Origin: Gammaproteobacteria bacterium
Lineage (GTDB): Bacteria > Pseudomonadota > Gammaproteobacteria > Pseudomonadales > Azotimanducaceae_A
Length of the DNA stretch: 7,034 bases
Direction of reading: 5' to 3'
NCBI GenBank assembly: GCA_002728935.1
Contig: PBWF01000064.1
Coordinates: 8,009-15,042, forward strand
Part shown: in pieces, positions 6,422 through 7,034 of the stretch
How positions within the stretch are numbered: the stretch's first letter is position 1
Layout: the number at the start of each line of letters is the position of its first letter
Position numbers and translations under genes: made by a program
Notes under the pieces: model-generated
The model's input: the letters and a program-made list of their open reading frames with translations, nothing else
What the model was told of the DNA's origin: nothing
Databases searched by the model: none

Positions 6422-7034
6422 TTAGCCCCTGGCCATTAGCTCCTTGGCTACGCGCCAGATTCGATCTTGTCCCCAACAAGCAAAAGGTGGCTGCCCTCCT
6501 CCTGTGACCCTGAAACTTGGCACTCCCCAGAGATCGTGCTCGTGCATAGCGGCTAGATTTTGCTCTACCTCATTGCGCCATTCAGGTTCCGAAACGGGGA
6601 CCAAGTCTGCAGGACAACCTGCACGCTGAAGCACCGCTTTTAACCCTCGCTCGCAGGTCACATCAACGCCCTCGACCCACGCGGATTGTAAGTACTCGGT
6701 AACAAACGACATTAACAATCCGCGCTGCCTTACCTCGGGCAGAAAGGCATACGCTTTTTTAATAGGTTCCCCGAAAGGATCAACAATTCGACCCATAGGC
6801 GAACCAAAATACCGTCCTTCCCTCGCAGCATCAGTCAATATCGCTTGACCTTTCGCGATCGGCGCTGGGACACCGCGCATCATCATTGGCATGACAACCC
6901 TCACGTTGACACGAACGTTCGACCGCTCAATCAGGTCCAACACACGAGTATGGCCAATGGCTGTATAGGGGCTTCTAAGCGACGGGAAATATTCCAGCTC
7001 TACGTCAGACTCTTTGAGATTTGACAGCTGATCC
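6422..7034 (-). CDS. DsbA-family protein, 2-hydroxychromene-2-carboxylate isomerase-like (partial, start outside window)
   Basis: The frame ends at the TAA at 6422-6424 and is open to the window edge (last full codon begins at 7033), so the 5' end is missing. A GTG at 6943 would cut through the domain and is not the true start. The N-terminal visible part reads VELEYFPSLRSPYTAIG; its SPY (serine codon at 6971-6973) matches the thioredoxin-like strand and catalytic serine seen in glutathione-dependent HCCA isomerases. The C-terminus has the family's cis-Pro region, HDLWGVPSFRVTGGGQPPFA, followed by CWGQDRIW. Kappa-class GST/HCCA-isomerase enzymes act in the cytosol on aromatic ring-cleavage intermediates with glutathione. 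About ten residues (DQLSNLKESD) precede the first strand, more than a normal N-terminus needs. The protein may therefore be a tandem-domain DsbA-family member whose first domain lies outside. Exact substrate unknown. Confidence 0.8.
   Translation of the reverse strand, partial: DQLSNLKESDVELEYFPSLRSPYTAIGHTRVLDLIERSNVRVNVRVVMPMMMRGVPAPIAKGQAILTDAAREGRYFGSPMGRIVDPFGEPIKKAYAFLPEVRQRGLLMSFVTEYLQSAWVEGVDVTCERGLKAVLQRAGCPADLVPVSEPEWRNEVEQNLAAMHEHDLWGVPSFRVTGGGQPPFACWGQDRIWRVAKELMARG

Noticed and set aside
6297..6507. Overlapping short open frames on both strands near the isomerase-like 3' end
   Set aside because: Low-complexity translations, no SD sites, and partial overlap with the isomerase-like gene; no recognisable product.
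6941..6943. GTG as the start of the isomerase-like protein
   Set aside because: The same frame upstream encodes the conserved first strand and SPY motif, so the real start is outside the window.
1..7034. CRISPR array, tRNA/rRNA gene, insertion sequence or phage element
   Set aside because: No regular spaced repeats, cloverleaf-like segments, transposase or integrase motifs, or terminal inverted repeats were seen on either strand.

Overview
The window carries five protein-coding regions of a proteobacterial type. Three lie on the plus strand in the left three quarters and two on the minus strand in the right quarter. The mix is a Na+/H+ (NhaC-family) antiporter, a Baeyer-Villiger monooxygenase (BVMO) and a DsbA-fold 2-hydroxychromene-2-carboxylate-isomerase-like protein, with moderate GC content and Shine-Dalgarno (SD) led genes. 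This would suit an aerobic, catabolically versatile, possibly marine gammaproteobacterium. That placement is inference; there is no rRNA or other phylogenetic marker in the window.

Left module (about 150-3260, plus strand): a perfect TATAAT box precedes a 543-residue protein that joins two proteins usually made separately. These are a class 1B-like dihydroorotate dehydrogenase catalytic domain (PyrD-type, FMN) and its FAD/[2Fe-2S] electron-transfer partner (PyrK-type). Active-site and cluster details look more like dihydropyrimidine dehydrogenase and archaeal PyrD/PyrK proteins than Lactococcus-type PyrD/PyrK. The NhaC-family antiporter gene follows after 22 bases with a good SD site, so the two are very probably co-transcribed.

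Middle (3261-5294): a 154-base leader with an imperfect inverted repeat and a GCATCTAAATGC element precedes a 600-residue class B flavin monooxygenase (type I BVMO) with its fingerprint motifs intact. A 77-base gap then separates it from the converging glycosyltransferase-like gene.

Right (5295-7034, minus strand): a small DXD-containing glycosyltransferase-like protein. Upstream of it is a 317-base intergenic region containing three copies of the 9-mer GGTATCGCG, a perfect 12-base palindrome (GCATTTAAATGC, one base different from the element before the BVMO gene) and a short hairpin. At the window edge is the C-terminal part of a DsbA-family/HCCA-isomerase-like protein whose start lies outside the window.

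How they work together: the first two genes probably form one unit, a soluble NAD-linked flavin/iron-sulfur dehydrogenase with an ion or substrate antiporter. The BVMO and the isomerase-like protein suggest breakdown of cyclic or aromatic compounds, but no full pathway is visible. The most interesting points are the PyrD-PyrK fusion with its atypical active site and the possible operator elements in the two intergenic regions.
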